This document shows positions 8,792 to 17,588 of a stretch of DNA of 64,000 nt, in pieces. The notes beneath the pieces were generated by a model that saw only the letters and a program-made list of their open reading frames with translations, did not search any database and was not told the DNA's origin. The stretch spans positions 62,001-126,000 of the forward strand of contig CANMWJ010000004.1 in NCBI GenBank assembly GCA_947501565.1, given 5' to 3'. Source of the DNA: an uncultured Marinobacterium sp. GTDB lineage: Bacteria > Pseudomonadota > Gammaproteobacteria > Pseudomonadales > Balneatricaceae. How positions within the stretch are numbered: position 1 is the stretch's first letter; each line of letters opens with the position of its first letter. Position numbers and translations under genes: made by a program.

Positions 8792-9492
8792 GATACATCA
8801 TTCCTTTAGGCTAATTTCATGAAAAATTTAAATAACTACATCAATTTGGCTTAACGCAGCGGTTTTTTGGGGGGCACGGAATAAGATGGTGTTCTATTCA
8901 TATGACGACAGCCTGAGTGTCGGTAGGGGAAGGCAACAGCCATAAGCTTCAGTCCGTGATTGCTTAGATGATCCGCTGATACTAGCTTTAACATGAAATT
9001 CATTCAAGTATTCGCTTTGGGATTTCGAGGCTATTAGATGGAAGCGTTTTGAGCGGTAGTACGCTCATCCCCCACAAATAGTCCTAGTGATGTTGCAGAT
9101 AGAGCTGCCAATGGCCCCTCTCCAATCTGCGCAAGGATCCAAACTTGAGGAGGCCGCACAAGAACAGAGCAAGGTAGGTAGGCGCGGTAGAACAGCGTTG
9201 GGGGGTAAGCCCGCCGTTTCTATCGAAAGAGCAGTGGAATGTTTCTGCGTTGGATACGGTGTAAAAGCCTGGACTTGATCTGACAGACGATATCCGCTTT
9301 CGCGCACGTCTCACCGTTCAACCATGAGTATTGCACTTATTATCTGAATTCAGGACTAACTCAGTACATCACGCTAAATCACGATCAATGGTAATAAATA
9401 GCTGCTTCTGGTACTTAGCAGCGAGGCTCACCCCACGTATCTCATGACCGCTCTGGGTCGAAAGCGGCTCATCCGACTGAGCCTTTGTGAAC
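8792..9492. other. Gene-poor gap of 700 bases
   Basis: No frame here is convincing as a gene. The left part (8792-8900) is the AT-rich promoter side of the lipoprotein gene. The stretch 9060-9320 is GC-richer and open in several frames at once, none with a Shine-Dalgarno sequence. It looks like transplanted or decayed sequence that I cannot identify. The right part holds the second TGACCGCT repeat at 9445-9469. Confidence 0.4.
9445..9469 (+). repeat. Short palindromic repeat TGACCGCT..GGGTC..AGCGG, copy 2
   Basis: Second copy of the element at 6310-6334, same orientation: TGACCGCT, two bases, GGGTC, then AAAGCGG. It lies just past the AT-rich block, close to the stop codon of the DUF1826 gene. 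One extra base in the right half makes it an imperfect match to copy 1. Confidence 0.5.
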
Positions 9493-10152
9493 TCAGTCCG
9501 CAAAATCCAGCGACAGAAACATCCGCGTTTCACCTTCTGCAACCGGAGGGGAGCGGTGCACCACGCCAAAGCCTTCATTCTCAAACCAGCCATCGCCCTT
9601 CAGCAGGGCTACATCGCCGGTGGTGATCTGTTCGAACTGCTCCGGTTCTGTTGCCGGAATACGTGGATTGCCATCTTCCGGTTCCGGTAACCAGTGGGTA
9701 CCAGCGCCGCTGTAGGTTGTGACCATACGGGCGGGTAGGTAGTCCACATGGAATTTGGGGCACATGGCGCGCTGAAGCGTTGCTAGGCGGATACCGATCT
9801 GTTCTGGTTCGAACAGGCACTGGTACATCTCTACCAGTTCGCAGATGTTGTCGACCAGTGCCTCTCTGCCGTCGAAGTCGGGTAGGACCCGGTTTAACTG
9901 GGTGGTCGTTTCTTCGCGTATCTCCTCACCGGTGCCGACCAGACAGCGCAGGTTGACCTGTCGGTCGGAGGCGGCCAGCTGGGCCATGTAGTGCTCGATT
10001 TCCATTCCGAGGTTGCGTTGCCAGACGGCCAGATTCACTTCGGGTTGATAGATCTCACCCAGCACCTCAGCCTGGTCGTTGATACGTGCAATCCGTTGTG
10101 GCTGCTGAGCTAGAACCGCGTTAGTTGCTGCTTCTTGTGTGGCTGCATTCAT
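9493..10152 (-). CDS. DUF1826 family protein, zinc-starvation cluster
   Basis: A 219-residue cytoplasmic protein. The overall pattern matches DUF1826: a Trp/Arg-rich N-terminal half, then CPKFHVDYLPARMVTTYSG, GAGTHWLPEPE and a C-terminal stretch with ALLKGDGW and VHRSPP. The HVD and late His residues look like a metal or Fe/2-oxoglutarate-type arrangement, but no activity is established for the family. DUF1826 genes are repeatedly found beside Zur-regulated hisI, folE2 and pyrC paralogues. Here the gene is divergent from such an operon, with a Zur-box-like palindrome between them, 62 bases before its start. A role in coping with zinc limitation is inferred from that context. Confidence 0.8.
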   Translation of the reverse strand: MNAATQEAATNAVLAQQPQRIARINDQAEVLGEIYQPEVNLAVWQRNLGMEIEHYMAQLAASDRQVNLRCLVGTGEEIREETTTQLNRVLPDFDGREALVDNICELVEMYQCLFEPEQIGIRLATLQRAMCPKFHVDYLPARMVTTYSGAGTHWLPEPEDGNPRIPATEPEQFEQITTGDVALLKGDGWFENEGFGVVHRSPPVAEGETRMFLSLDFAD

Positions 10153-10213
10153 TGTTATGTGTTGTCTTTATCAGGGTGGATCGGAAAGGAAAGCGTTAAC
10201 TGCTCTACTTAAT

Positions 10214-10226
10214 GTTATGTTATAAC
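10214..10226. promoter_or_regulatory. Predicted Zur box between the DUF1826 gene and hisI
   Basis: The 13-mer GTTATGTTATAAC has perfect inverted arms GTTAT/ATAAC around three bases and matches the gammaproteobacterial Zur consensus GTTATANTATAAC at all ten outer positions. One more base on each side (T and A) extends the palindrome. It sits 62 bases before the DUF1826 start and 87 before hisI, so one zinc-loaded Zur dimer pair could repress both directions. Loss of zinc would derepress both. Confidence 0.8.
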
Positions 10227-10312
10227 AATAGCAAAATAGGAGGCGATGCAGAACCGGCAGGAAAAACTGCCAACGCCGCCCCATCCAGAGCCAACGAATA
10301 ACGACCTATCCG

Positions 10313-10765
10313 ATGACACGCGCTTTCTTCCAACAGATCGAACCCAGCCCGCAGGGCAATGAATTTCCCCAAGATGAATTTTTAGACCAGCTCTCCTGGA
10401 CTGCCGATGGCCTGATTCCGGTGATCACCCAGCAGCATGACAGCGGTGAGGTGCTGATGATGGCCTGGATGAACCGGGAATCGCTGGACCTGACCCTGAA
10501 AACAGGGTGGGTGACCTACTGGTCCCGCTCCCGCAACCAGTTGTGGAAAAAAGGGGAGAGCAGTGGCCATCTGCAGCGTCTGATCGAACTGCGGGCGGAT
10601 TGTGATGGGGATACCTTGCTCTGTCTGGCCGATCAGAAGGGTGGCGCTTGCCATACCGGTCGCGACAACTGCTTCTATTTCTCGCTCTGCCCCGACGATC
10701 AGGTGGTGCGTGTAAACCAGAACATGCCCGGCGCGGTTGCTGAAGAGGAAGCTGGCAATGAATAA
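10313..10765 (+). CDS. hisI: Phosphoribosyl-AMP cyclohydrolase, probable Zur-regulated paralogue
   Basis: A 150-residue monofunctional HisI that opens the ring of phosphoribosyl-AMP in step three of histidine biosynthesis, a zinc-dependent hydrolysis. Family motifs are clear: [40 protein letters not shown] (Cys and Asp ligands for zinc and magnesium) and [12 protein letters not shown] (the two further Cys zinc ligands). The HisE pyrophosphatase domain is absent. It is the first gene of hisI-folE2-pyrC behind a Zur box, so it is probably the second copy used in zinc limitation; the main his operon is not in the window. No good Shine-Dalgarno precedes the ATG, but no alternative in-frame start exists nearby. 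Confidence 0.9.
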   Translation: MTRAFFQQIEPSPQGNEFPQDEFLDQLSWTADGLIPVITQQHDSGEVLMMAWMNRESLDLTLKTGWVTYWSRSRNQLWKKGESSGHLQRLIELRADCDGDTLLCLADQKGGACHTGRDNCFYFSLCPDDQVVRVNQNMPGAVAEEEAGNE

Positions 10766-11747
10766 GATGGTCAATCCCGACACCGACCAGGATAGCCAGT
10801 CGGTACGTACGCTGCCGGATATCACCCGCTCAAGCGCTGCGGATATTCAATCCACGCTGGATTGGGTGGGGATGGCAGGGATTGCGTTGCCGCTGCTGCT
10901 GAACGATCGGGATCAGGGTGTGGTGCGGTGTGATGCCAGTGTGCAGACCTATGTGAATATCACCGATCCAGCCACTAAAGGCATCCATATGTCGCGGCTC
11001 TACCTGCTGCTGCAGGAGCGGTGCGCGGACCAGCCGCTGACGCCTAAGTTGCTGACTGAGCTGATGCTGGAGCAGTGTGAGAGCCAGGAGGGGATCAGTG
11101 ATGCGGTGAGCCTGCACCTGAGCTTTGATCTGGTGCTCAATCGACCGGCCCTGAAGAGCGAGAACTCCGGCTGGAAAGCGTATCCGGTTGAGATTGAGGC
11201 GGAGCTGCGAAACGGCGACGTCGAGATCGACCTGAAACTCAGCGTGCCTTACTCCAGTACCTGTCCATGTTCGGCGTCCTTGTCTCGCCAGCTACTGGAA
11301 GAAGCGCTGCAGCAGGACTTTGCCGACCAAACGAACATCAGCAAAGCGCAACTCAGCGAGTGGCTGCTGAGCGAGCGTGGTTCTGTGGCGACCCCGCATA
11401 GCCAGCGTTCCTGGGCGTACCTGAAGCTCTGGCTGGATAACCGTGCTGAAAATGAAGCATTTCCGTTTGTTCAGCTGATCGATTGTGTTGAAGCTGCTTT
11501 GCAGACGCCGGTGCAAACTGCTGTAAAACGCGAGGATGAACAGGCGTTTGCCGAGCTGAACGGCAGCAACCTGATGTTCTGTGAAGACGCTGCGCGTCGT
11601 GTGCGCAGCGTGTTGATGCAGCAGGATGCGTTGATCCGGGATTTCTGGCTTAAGGTGTCGCACGAAGAGAGTTTGCACGCCCATAACGCCGTTGCCATCA
11701 CAACCCGTGGTCTGGCGGGTGGTTTCACGCCCCAGCTTTGTTGGTAA
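10758..11747 (+). CDS. folE2: GTP cyclohydrolase FolE2 (type IB)
   Basis: This enzyme converts GTP to dihydroneopterin triphosphate, the first step of folate synthesis, and is the alternative to the strictly zinc-dependent FolE. The family is recognised by [13 protein letters not shown] in the N-terminal half and the [12 protein letters not shown] segment with the active-site cysteine; the 329-residue length fits the longer FolE2 form. FolE2 can work with other divalent metals, which is why it is made under zinc starvation. The ATG at 10758 overlaps the end of hisI by eight bases and follows GAGGAA, indicating translational coupling. An upstream TTG at 10737 is less likely. Confidence 0.92.
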   Translation: MNKMVNPDTDQDSQSVRTLPDITRSSAADIQSTLDWVGMAGIALPLLLNDRDQGVVRCDASVQTYVNITDPATKGIHMSRLYLLLQERCADQPLTPKLLTELMLEQCESQEGISDAVSLHLSFDLVLNRPALKSENSGWKAYPVEIEAELRNGDVEIDLKLSVPYSSTCPCSASLSRQLLEEALQQDFADQTNISKAQLSEWLLSERGSVATPHSQRSWAYLKLWLDNRAENEAFPFVQLIDCVEAALQTPVQTAVKREDEQAFAELNGSNLMFCEDAARRVRSVLMQQDALIRDFWLKVSHEESLHAHNAVAITTRGLAGGFTPQLCW

Positions 11748-11776
11748 GGGCTGACTTGGTAGGAGACAAAGAGAAT

Positions 11777-13114
11777 ATGAAGAGCACACTGATTCTTAAC
11801 GCCTGCGTGGTTAACGAAGGTGAGCAGCGTACCTGTGACGTGCTGATCAAAGACGGCCGTATCGAAGCGATCGCTAACGATCTGAAACACGAAACCGCAG
11901 ATCGCGTAATCGATGCGACAGGGCTGCATCTGCTGCCGGGCATGATCGACGATCAGGTACATTTTCGTGAGCCGGGCCTGACCCACAAAGGAGATATCGC
12001 CAGCGAGTCGGCCGCCGCGGTAGCCGGTGGCATCACCAGTTATATGGAGATGCCCAATGTCAGCCCGCCAACACTGAATATGGATGAGCTGGAGAAGAAG
12101 TTTGCCCGGGCCGCAGAGCGTTCGGTGGCGAACTACTCGTTTTACCTTGGTGCCAGCAACCATAATATTGATGAGATCCGTGCCGTTGATCCAACCCGCG
12201 TCTGCGGCGTGAAGGTGTTTATGGGCGCTTCCACTGGTAACTTGCTGGTGGACGATCCTGAAGCCCTGGACCTGATCTTCCGTGATTGCCCGATCCTGAT
12301 TGCCACCCACTGTGAAGACAGCGGCATGATTGATGCCAACGCCGAACGGATCAGCGAACAGTACGGCGGCGACGTTCCTGTGGAGATGCATCCGGTGATC
12401 CGTGATGTGGAAGCCTGCTACGCCTCAAGTTCGATGGCGGTGGCGCTGGCTAAAAAACACGGCAGCAACCTGCACGTCTTGCACCTGACCACGGAGAAAG
12501 AACTGGCGCTGTTTACCGCCGGTGATCTGGCGGGTAAACGCATTACGGCTGAAGCCTGCGTGCACCATCTTTGGTTCAGCGACCGGGATTACCCTGAACG
12601 TGGCAACCGCATCAAGTGTAACCCGGCGGTTAAAGCACAGAGTGACCGCGATGCGATCCGTGAAGCGGTCAGGAATGATGTGATCGATGTGATCGCCACC
12701 GACCATGCGCCGCACCTGCTGAGCGAGAAAGAGCAACCGTTCATGCAGGCCCCGGCCGGACTGCCGTTGGTGGAACACGCGCTGCCGATGTTGCTGGAGC
12801 TCTATCACCAGGGTGTGTTTACCCTGGAGAAAGTTGTGCAGAAAGCCTGCCATAATCCGGCGATCCGCTATCAGGTCGCTAATCGCGGATTTATCCGTGA
12901 AGGGTATGCTGCCGACCTGGTGCTGGTGGACCTGAACGCGGAGCAGCAGATTCAGGATGGATCGGTGCGTTACAAGTGTGGCTGGACGCCGTTTGCGGGT
13001 GAACGTTTCCGTGCACGTATCTGCCAGACCTTTGTGAACGGCGTCGCAGTGTTTGACGGCACTCAAGTGATCGCCAACACCGACGCGGCGCAGGAATTGC
13101 GTTTCGAGCGTTAA
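11777..13114 (+). CDS. pyrC: Dihydroorotase-like amidohydrolase, zinc-starvation paralogue
   Basis: A 445-residue member of the cyclic amidohydrolase superfamily related to dihydroorotase, the third step of pyrimidine synthesis (carbamoyl-aspartate to dihydroorotate). Metal-site motifs are visible in order: VHFREPG at 61-67, GVKVFMGAS, ATHCED, HVLHLTT and ATDHAPH. The residue that is normally the first His of the HxH pair is Gln here (DDQVHFREPG), so one metal ligand is missing compared with typical dihydroorotases. The start at 11777 follows AGGAG; an in-frame start at 11738 overlaps folE2. As third gene behind the Zur box it is the expected duplicated PyrC for zinc shortage. Another cyclic amidohydrolase activity cannot be excluded. 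Confidence 0.88.
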   Translation: MKSTLILNACVVNEGEQRTCDVLIKDGRIEAIANDLKHETADRVIDATGLHLLPGMIDDQVHFREPGLTHKGDIASESAAAVAGGITSYMEMPNVSPPTLNMDELEKKFARAAERSVANYSFYLGASNHNIDEIRAVDPTRVCGVKVFMGASTGNLLVDDPEALDLIFRDCPILIATHCEDSGMIDANAERISEQYGGDVPVEMHPVIRDVEACYASSSMAVALAKKHGSNLHVLHLTTEKELALFTAGDLAGKRITAEACVHHLWFSDRDYPERGNRIKCNPAVKAQSDRDAIREAVRNDVIDVIATDHAPHLLSEKEQPFMQAPAGLPLVEHALPMLLELYHQGVFTLEKVVQKACHNPAIRYQVANRGFIREGYAADLVLVDLNAEQQIQDGSVRYKCGWTPFAGERFRARICQTFVNGVAVFDGTQVIANTDAAQELRFER

Positions 13115-13195
13115 TTTTTCCGCTAGAAGAACGCGTAAGAGATCGCCTGTATTCAATTCTTCACGGGTGGGATACAGCCGATCTGTCGTTAGGCG

Positions 13196-13846
13196 CTATA
13201 ACCTGTGGAAAAAGCGGTCTTTACGCGGGATATAGAAGTTGTCGTAGTTGAGTGAGAGCACCACGCTACGGGAGCGGCCAACGATCTCATCGCGCGGGAC
13301 AAACCCGATCATGCGAGAGTCCGCGCTGTTATCCCGGTTGTCGCCTAAGGCCAGGTAATAACCGGCAGGTACGGTGACTGGCTGAAAACTGGAAAGCGGT
13401 GTACCGCGCGAGTCGATGCGGATCAGGTGTTCTACGCCCAGCAGGTTTTCCTGCAGGTCCTGGGTAGATGCAGTGGCGCCAACCGACTTATACGCTAGCT
13501 GTTCGCCATTGATGATCAGGGTATTGTTCCTGAGCTCGAGGGTATCTCCGGGGATTCCAACCACCCGTTTGACCAGCCGTTTATCTGACACTTCCGAGTC
13601 AAAAATAATGATATCGCCCCGAGCTGGATCGGCGATTTTCTTCAGTGAGATATGGGTGAATGGCACTCGCACGTCGTAGGCCATTTTGTTAACCCAGATC
13701 CGGTCGCCTTCCACGATTGTCGGCTGCATGGAGCCGGTAGGCACTTCGTTCCAATCCGCCACCGCGCTGCGAAACACGGACATCAACAGGATAAAGAGCA
13801 GCAGAGATCTGTTTTCCCGCCAAGCCTTAAAAATCCGATTTTTCAT
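13196..13846 (-). CDS. lepB: Signal peptidase I (short, single-TM paralogue)
   Basis: A 216-residue S26A serine protease that cleaves Sec signal peptides at the outer face of the inner membrane. It has one N-terminal membrane segment at about 14-30. The catalytic Ser is in PTGSM (Ser39) and the general-base Lys is in DKRLVKRVVGIPGD (about Lys93). The LGDNRDNSADSR box near the C terminus completes the family pattern. It is shorter than E. coli LepB, which has two membrane segments, and lacks the lep operon partner lepA. It is therefore probably a second, specialised signal peptidase. It is convergent with pyrC and follows the kinase gene on the same strand after about 200 bases. Confidence 0.9.
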   Translation of the reverse strand: MKNRIFKAWRENRSLLLFILLMSVFRSAVADWNEVPTGSMQPTIVEGDRIWVNKMAYDVRVPFTHISLKKIADPARGDIIIFDSEVSDKRLVKRVVGIPGDTLELRNNTLIINGEQLAYKSVGATASTQDLQENLLGVEHLIRIDSRGTPLSSFQPVTVPAGYYLALGDNRDNSADSRMIGFVPRDEIVGRSRSVVLSLNYDNFYIPRKDRFFHRL

Positions 13847-14045
13847 GTATTGCTCCTTGATATGTTAGGTGGTCTGTCTCGCCGTTGTTGGTTAGCTCCT
13901 AATGGCCAGGGGCAGGTAACGGATCGACAGGAAACATGGCTGCCAGATAATCATCTGGTCAAAGAAAGTGACAGCTGCGTGGGCGGGAAGTTTCTGAGGT
14001 GCGGTAGATTGTATGCTGGTCTGGAGGGGGGCGTAATTGTGTCCG

Positions 14046-15806
14046 TTACCCCGCCGACTCTGTAAGAATCAGCTGCACCAGATTAAGCAGCAGCAACAGT
14101 GCAGCGATCCCTTGCCAGACACGGGTGGGGTTTTTCTCCAACAGCGGCTGGTGGCGCACTTTCGCCTCCAGCTGAGAGTTGGGCACGGTCAGGTCCCGGA
14201 TAAACTCCGACAGGGCGTTGTAACGGTGGGCGGGATTGGGTTGCAGGGCTTTACGCAGGCAACCCTCCATCCACAATGGCAGGTCGCGTCGGTGCTGGAT
14301 CGCCGGGGTGTAACTGAATTCCGAGTAGTGGCTGATCTGCACCTGTTTTACGCTGCGTTCCGCAAACGGTAACTTGCCGGTCAGCATCTCGTAGACGATC
14401 ACCGCCAGCGAGAACAGGTCTGCACGGAAGGTGCCGTCTTCACCCATCAGGTATTCCGGTGCCACGTAGTTCACCGATCCCTGCGGTACCGACTTATCCA
14501 GTGGCGAGTTCATCTCTTCGATACCGGCGATGCGTACGGTGCCGAAGTCGAGAATCTTCACCCGACCATCGCGGTCGATCATGATGTTTTCCGGTTTCAG
14601 GTCCTGATGGATCATGTCCGCGCGCTGGAAGGCACGCAGGCCCTGAATGATCTGGGTGGCAAGGCGGCGTACTTCATCTAACCCCGGATTGGGGTGGTCG
14701 TTGATCCAGTCGCGCAGCGTCATCCCTTCGATATGTTCACCCAGATAGTAGAGGAACCGTTTAGCGTGGGGTGGGCGGAAGGTTTTCATCACGTTGGGGT
14801 GGTTGATCTTCTGACCGACCCACTCCTCGCGGATAAATCCATCCAGATAGAGGGTATCTTCGATAAAGTTCACGGAGGGCGCTTTCAGCACATAATGTGC
14901 ACCACTCTCCAGATCCTTCACCTGATACATATGGCTGCGGGTGCCGCTGAAGATCACATCCAGCACCTCGTAACCGTCGATCTTGTTACCCACCTCCAGT
15001 ACCGGCGGGATCGGCAGTTGGGTGAGGCGGTTATGGCTCTCATCCAGCGTTTCCTGCGGCAGTTGATCCACAGAGAGCAGCAGGGCGGTGAGGTTATCGT
15101 CGCTGCCTTTAGCCATCGCCATCTGCACCAGATCGGCGGCAATGTTTTCCAGATCGCCGTTTTCCAGATCGTCGGCCTCTGACAGGCGTTGGCTGATCTC
15201 GCTGTTTTTCAGGAACTCGTGCACACCGTCGGTGGTGAGGAGCAGCTGGGTACCCGCTTCCAGCACCATGGAGTTGTAGTCCACCTCCAGATGTTGGTCG
15301 CCGCCCATGGCGCGGGCCAGGTAGTTACGACCGGCTTCGCGGCGGGTGTGGTCCTTGGTCAGTAACTCCAGCTCACCGTTGTGGAAACGGTAGATGCGCG
15401 AGTCACCCACGTGGAACCAGTGCAGGGTGTTAGATTTGATCACCAGTGCGGAGAAGGTGCAGAGCATGCTGTCCTTCTCGCGGCTGGACTGGTTGTTCTC
15501 CTGATGCAGCCAGTTGTTCAGGCCGGTGAGGACGCGGGATACCGAGTGTTTGACGCTCCAGCTCTGCGGGGTGCTGAAGTAGTCCTGGATAAACCCGGTC
15601 ACGCAGGTCTGGCTGGCGATATGGGAATCGGCGCAGCTGCTGACACCGTCGGCGATGGCTGCGGCTACCCCTTTGAAATCCAGCTCGCTGCCCTCCGGTT
15701 GCTGCGCGGCAAAGGCATCCTGGTTGATCGCTTTGATACCGGCGATCGACTTGCCGCCGAAGCGGACGCTGAGTTTGCTGCGTGGGGGCTGCTGGCTGGT
15801 CATCAT
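14046..15806 (-). CDS. PP2C-type phosphatase fused to a Ser/Thr protein kinase, membrane-anchored
   Basis: A 586-residue bifunctional signalling protein. Roughly residues 10-245 are a PP2C (PPM) phosphatase domain, with NQDAF, ADGVSS, GDSRIYR, TTDGVHEFL and SDDNLTALLL providing the metal-binding aspartates. Residues about 270-535 are a Hanks-type kinase, with the Lys of YVLKAP, catalytic loop HQDLKPEN (Gln replacing the usual Arg of HRD), DFGTVR and APEYLMG. A hydrophobic segment near the C terminus would anchor it. The start at 15806 is within the frame; the longer frame runs into the REP array. It is downstream of narK on the same strand. Such fusions commonly accompany nitrate transporter genes in marine gammaproteobacteria, so a role in controlling nitrate uptake is inferred. 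Confidence 0.88.
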   Translation of the reverse strand: MMTSQQPPRSKLSVRFGGKSIAGIKAINQDAFAAQQPEGSELDFKGVAAAIADGVSSCADSHIASQTCVTGFIQDYFSTPQSWSVKHSVSRVLTGLNNWLHQENNQSSREKDSMLCTFSALVIKSNTLHWFHVGDSRIYRFHNGELELLTKDHTRREAGRNYLARAMGGDQHLEVDYNSMVLEAGTQLLLTTDGVHEFLKNSEISQRLSEADDLENGDLENIAADLVQMAMAKGSDDNLTALLLSVDQLPQETLDESHNRLTQLPIPPVLEVGNKIDGYEVLDVIFSGTRSHMYQVKDLESGAHYVLKAPSVNFIEDTLYLDGFIREEWVGQKINHPNVMKTFRPPHAKRFLYYLGEHIEGMTLRDWINDHPNPGLDEVRRLATQIIQGLRAFQRADMIHQDLKPENIMIDRDGRVKILDFGTVRIAGIEEMNSPLDKSVPQGSVNYVAPEYLMGEDGTFRADLFSLAVIVYEMLTGKLPFAERSVKQVQISHYSEFSYTPAIQHRRDLPLWMEGCLRKALQPNPAHRYNALSEFIRDLTVPNSQLEAKVRHQPLLEKNPTRVWQGIAALLLLLNLVQLILTESAG

Positions 15807-15830
15807 TGTGCTCTTTTTGTTGCATGAGTC

Positions 15831-16083
15831 TGTTGGGCATCGCTGCGCGATGGCCAACCTACGGGCGCTTTGTGTTGGGAGTCGCTTACGCTCGTCACCA
15901 ACCTACAGGAGCTTTGTGTTGGGGGGCGCTTACGCTCGTCGCCAACCTACGTGGACTTATTCGATTGTGCTGTTGGGCATCGCTGCGCGATGGCCAACCT
16001 ACAGGAGCTTTGTGTTGGGTGTCGCGTTGCGCGTGACTAACCTACGGGCTTGTAGGTTGGCCATTGCAACGCAATGCCCAACA
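15831..16083. repeat. REP-like array of six palindromic units
   Basis: Six related units of about 32-34 bases lie between the kinase gene and narK, at 15831-15862, 15873-15906, 15917-15950, 15971-16002, 16013-16045 and 16052-16083. Each begins TGTTGGG and ends CCAACCTAC, with a GC-rich self-complementary core (for example GCATCG CTG CGCGATG), so each can fold into a hairpin. The last unit is inverted relative to the other five. Linkers of about 6-20 bases are themselves partly conserved (GGAGCTTTG or GGGCGCTTTG). A seventh copy stands alone at 23934-23967. This is a repetitive extragenic palindrome family. It is not CRISPR, since the units are themselves palindromic and the linkers are short. 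Confidence 0.85.
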
Positions 16084-16096
16084 ACCGAACCACCTA

Positions 16097-17566
16097 TTAA
16101 GACACCTCAATCAACTCGACGGTGCCGTCCTCTTTCACTTCTGCCATATGGCCTTTTGGTTCTTCCAGGAACAGCAGGGCGATGAAACCCAGAACCGCAG
16201 TCGCGGCGATTACGCTGAAGAAGATCTCGTAGCTCACCATGGACAGGACGGTCAGGTAGAACACCGCACCCACGTTACCGTAGGCACCGGTCATACCGGC
16301 GATCTGGCCGGTCAGACGACGTTTGATCAGTGGTACCACTGCGAATACCGCACCTTCACCCGCCTGTACGAAGAAAGAACAGGCCATCGCTGCACCTACT
16401 GCCAGGAACAGCGGCCAGGAGCTGTCGATCATCGACATGGTGGCGTAACCCACCGCCAGACCAGCGGTCAGGATCAGCAGGGTTTTCTTACGGCCGAAGC
16501 GGTCTGAGATCCAGCCGCCACCCGGACGGGACATCAGGTTCATAAAGGCATAAGCGGATGCCAACAGACCCGCGTACACCATATCCAGTTCAAACACGTC
16601 GGCGAAGAACAGCGGCAGCATGGATACAACCGCCAGCTCAGAGCCGAAGGTGGCGAAGTAGAGTACGTTCAGTACGGCAACCTGCTTGAACTTGTACTGG
16701 TGAACTTCCGGCACCGGTTTTTCAAAGATTTCGCGGTTTACGTTGTAAGCGCTGTAGCAGTCGTAGACAAAAATCGCTGCCAGACTGATATAGATACCCA
16801 GCGCTACGCCGTCAGACAGCATGGAAACGCCGGCCGGGGAGAGTTTCCAAGTCAGCAGCGCCAGCGCTGCGTACATCGGGATCTTCATGATCAGCAGGAA
16901 GACGAAGTCGGATTTGCTGGTGACTTCCAGACCGCCAATCTTTTTCGGTTTGAAGTAGGTGGAACCTTTTGGCGTATCAGTGACGTTTTTGTACCAGATA
17001 AAGCTGAAGATCAGGCTCAGGGTACCGGTCAGGCCCACGGCGTAACGCCAGCCGTCTTCACCGCCGAACAGCAGCGCCAGCGTTGGCAGCAGCATCGCAC
17101 CCGCTGCGGAACCGAAGTTACCCCAACCGCCGTAGATACCTTCTGCGGTACCCAGCTCGTTCGCCGGGAACCACTCACTCACCATACGGATACCGATTAC
17201 GAAACCCGCACCGATGAAACCCAGCAGGAAGCGGGAGATCGCCGCCTGCATAAAGCTATCGGAGAGGGCGAACATGAAGCAGGGGATACTGGCAAGGAAC
17301 AGCAGCGCTGCGTAGGTGATACGCGGGCCGAACTTGTCGGTCAGCATGCCGATGATGATTCGGGCCGGGATGGTCAGCGCCACGTTCAGGATCAGCAGGG
17401 TTTTCACTTCGGATTTGGTCAGGCCGAGGGATTCAGCGATCGAACCCAGCAGGGGCGCGTGGTTAAACCAGACGAAAAAGGTGATAAAAAACGCGATCCA
17501 GCTGAAGTGCAGGATCTTCATCTTTCCCGTGAAGGAAAGCAGGTTGAGTTTGCCGCTGTCGTGCAT
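16097..17566 (-). CDS. narK: NarK/NasA-type MFS nitrate/nitrite transporter
   Basis: A 489-residue, 12-TM major facilitator of the nitrate/nitrite porter family, importing nitrate (or exchanging nitrite) across the inner membrane. Visible family features are the N-terminal [34 protein letters not shown] (the MFS loop), [19 protein letters not shown] with its conserved Arg, the nitrate signature [13 protein letters not shown] and a second signature [16 protein letters not shown] lies eight bases before the ATG. It follows nrtABD on the same strand, separated by an ANTAR-type attenuator, and precedes the phosphatase-kinase gene. Together they give the cell both a secondary and an ATP-driven nitrate uptake system. 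Confidence 0.93.
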   Translation of the reverse strand: MHDSGKLNLLSFTGKMKILHFSWIAFFITFFVWFNHAPLLGSIAESLGLTKSEVKTLLILNVALTIPARIIIGMLTDKFGPRITYAALLFLASIPCFMFALSDSFMQAAISRFLLGFIGAGFVIGIRMVSEWFPANELGTAEGIYGGWGNFGSAAGAMLLPTLALLFGGEDGWRYAVGLTGTLSLIFSFIWYKNVTDTPKGSTYFKPKKIGGLEVTSKSDFVFLLIMKIPMYAALALLTWKLSPAGVSMLSDGVALGIYISLAAIFVYDCYSAYNVNREIFEKPVPEVHQYKFKQVAVLNVLYFATFGSELAVVSMLPLFFADVFELDMVYAGLLASAYAFMNLMSRPGGGWISDRFGRKKTLLILTAGLAVGYATMSMIDSSWPLFLAVGAAMACSFFVQAGEGAVFAVVPLIKRRLTGQIAGMTGAYGNVGAVFYLTVLSMVSYEIFFSVIAATAVLGFIALLFLEEPKGHMAEVKEDGTVELIEVS

Positions 17567-17588
17567 GAGTTAGCCCTCTATAAAATGC

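Noticed and set aside
9084-9314. Overlapping frames of 60-80 residues on both strands
   Set aside because: Several frames are open at once, none has a start signal, and no domain was recognised.
15831-16083. CRISPR-like array
   Set aside because: Units are themselves palindromic, one is inverted, linkers are only about 6-20 bases and similar to each other, and no cas genes are present. REP-like repeats explain it better.
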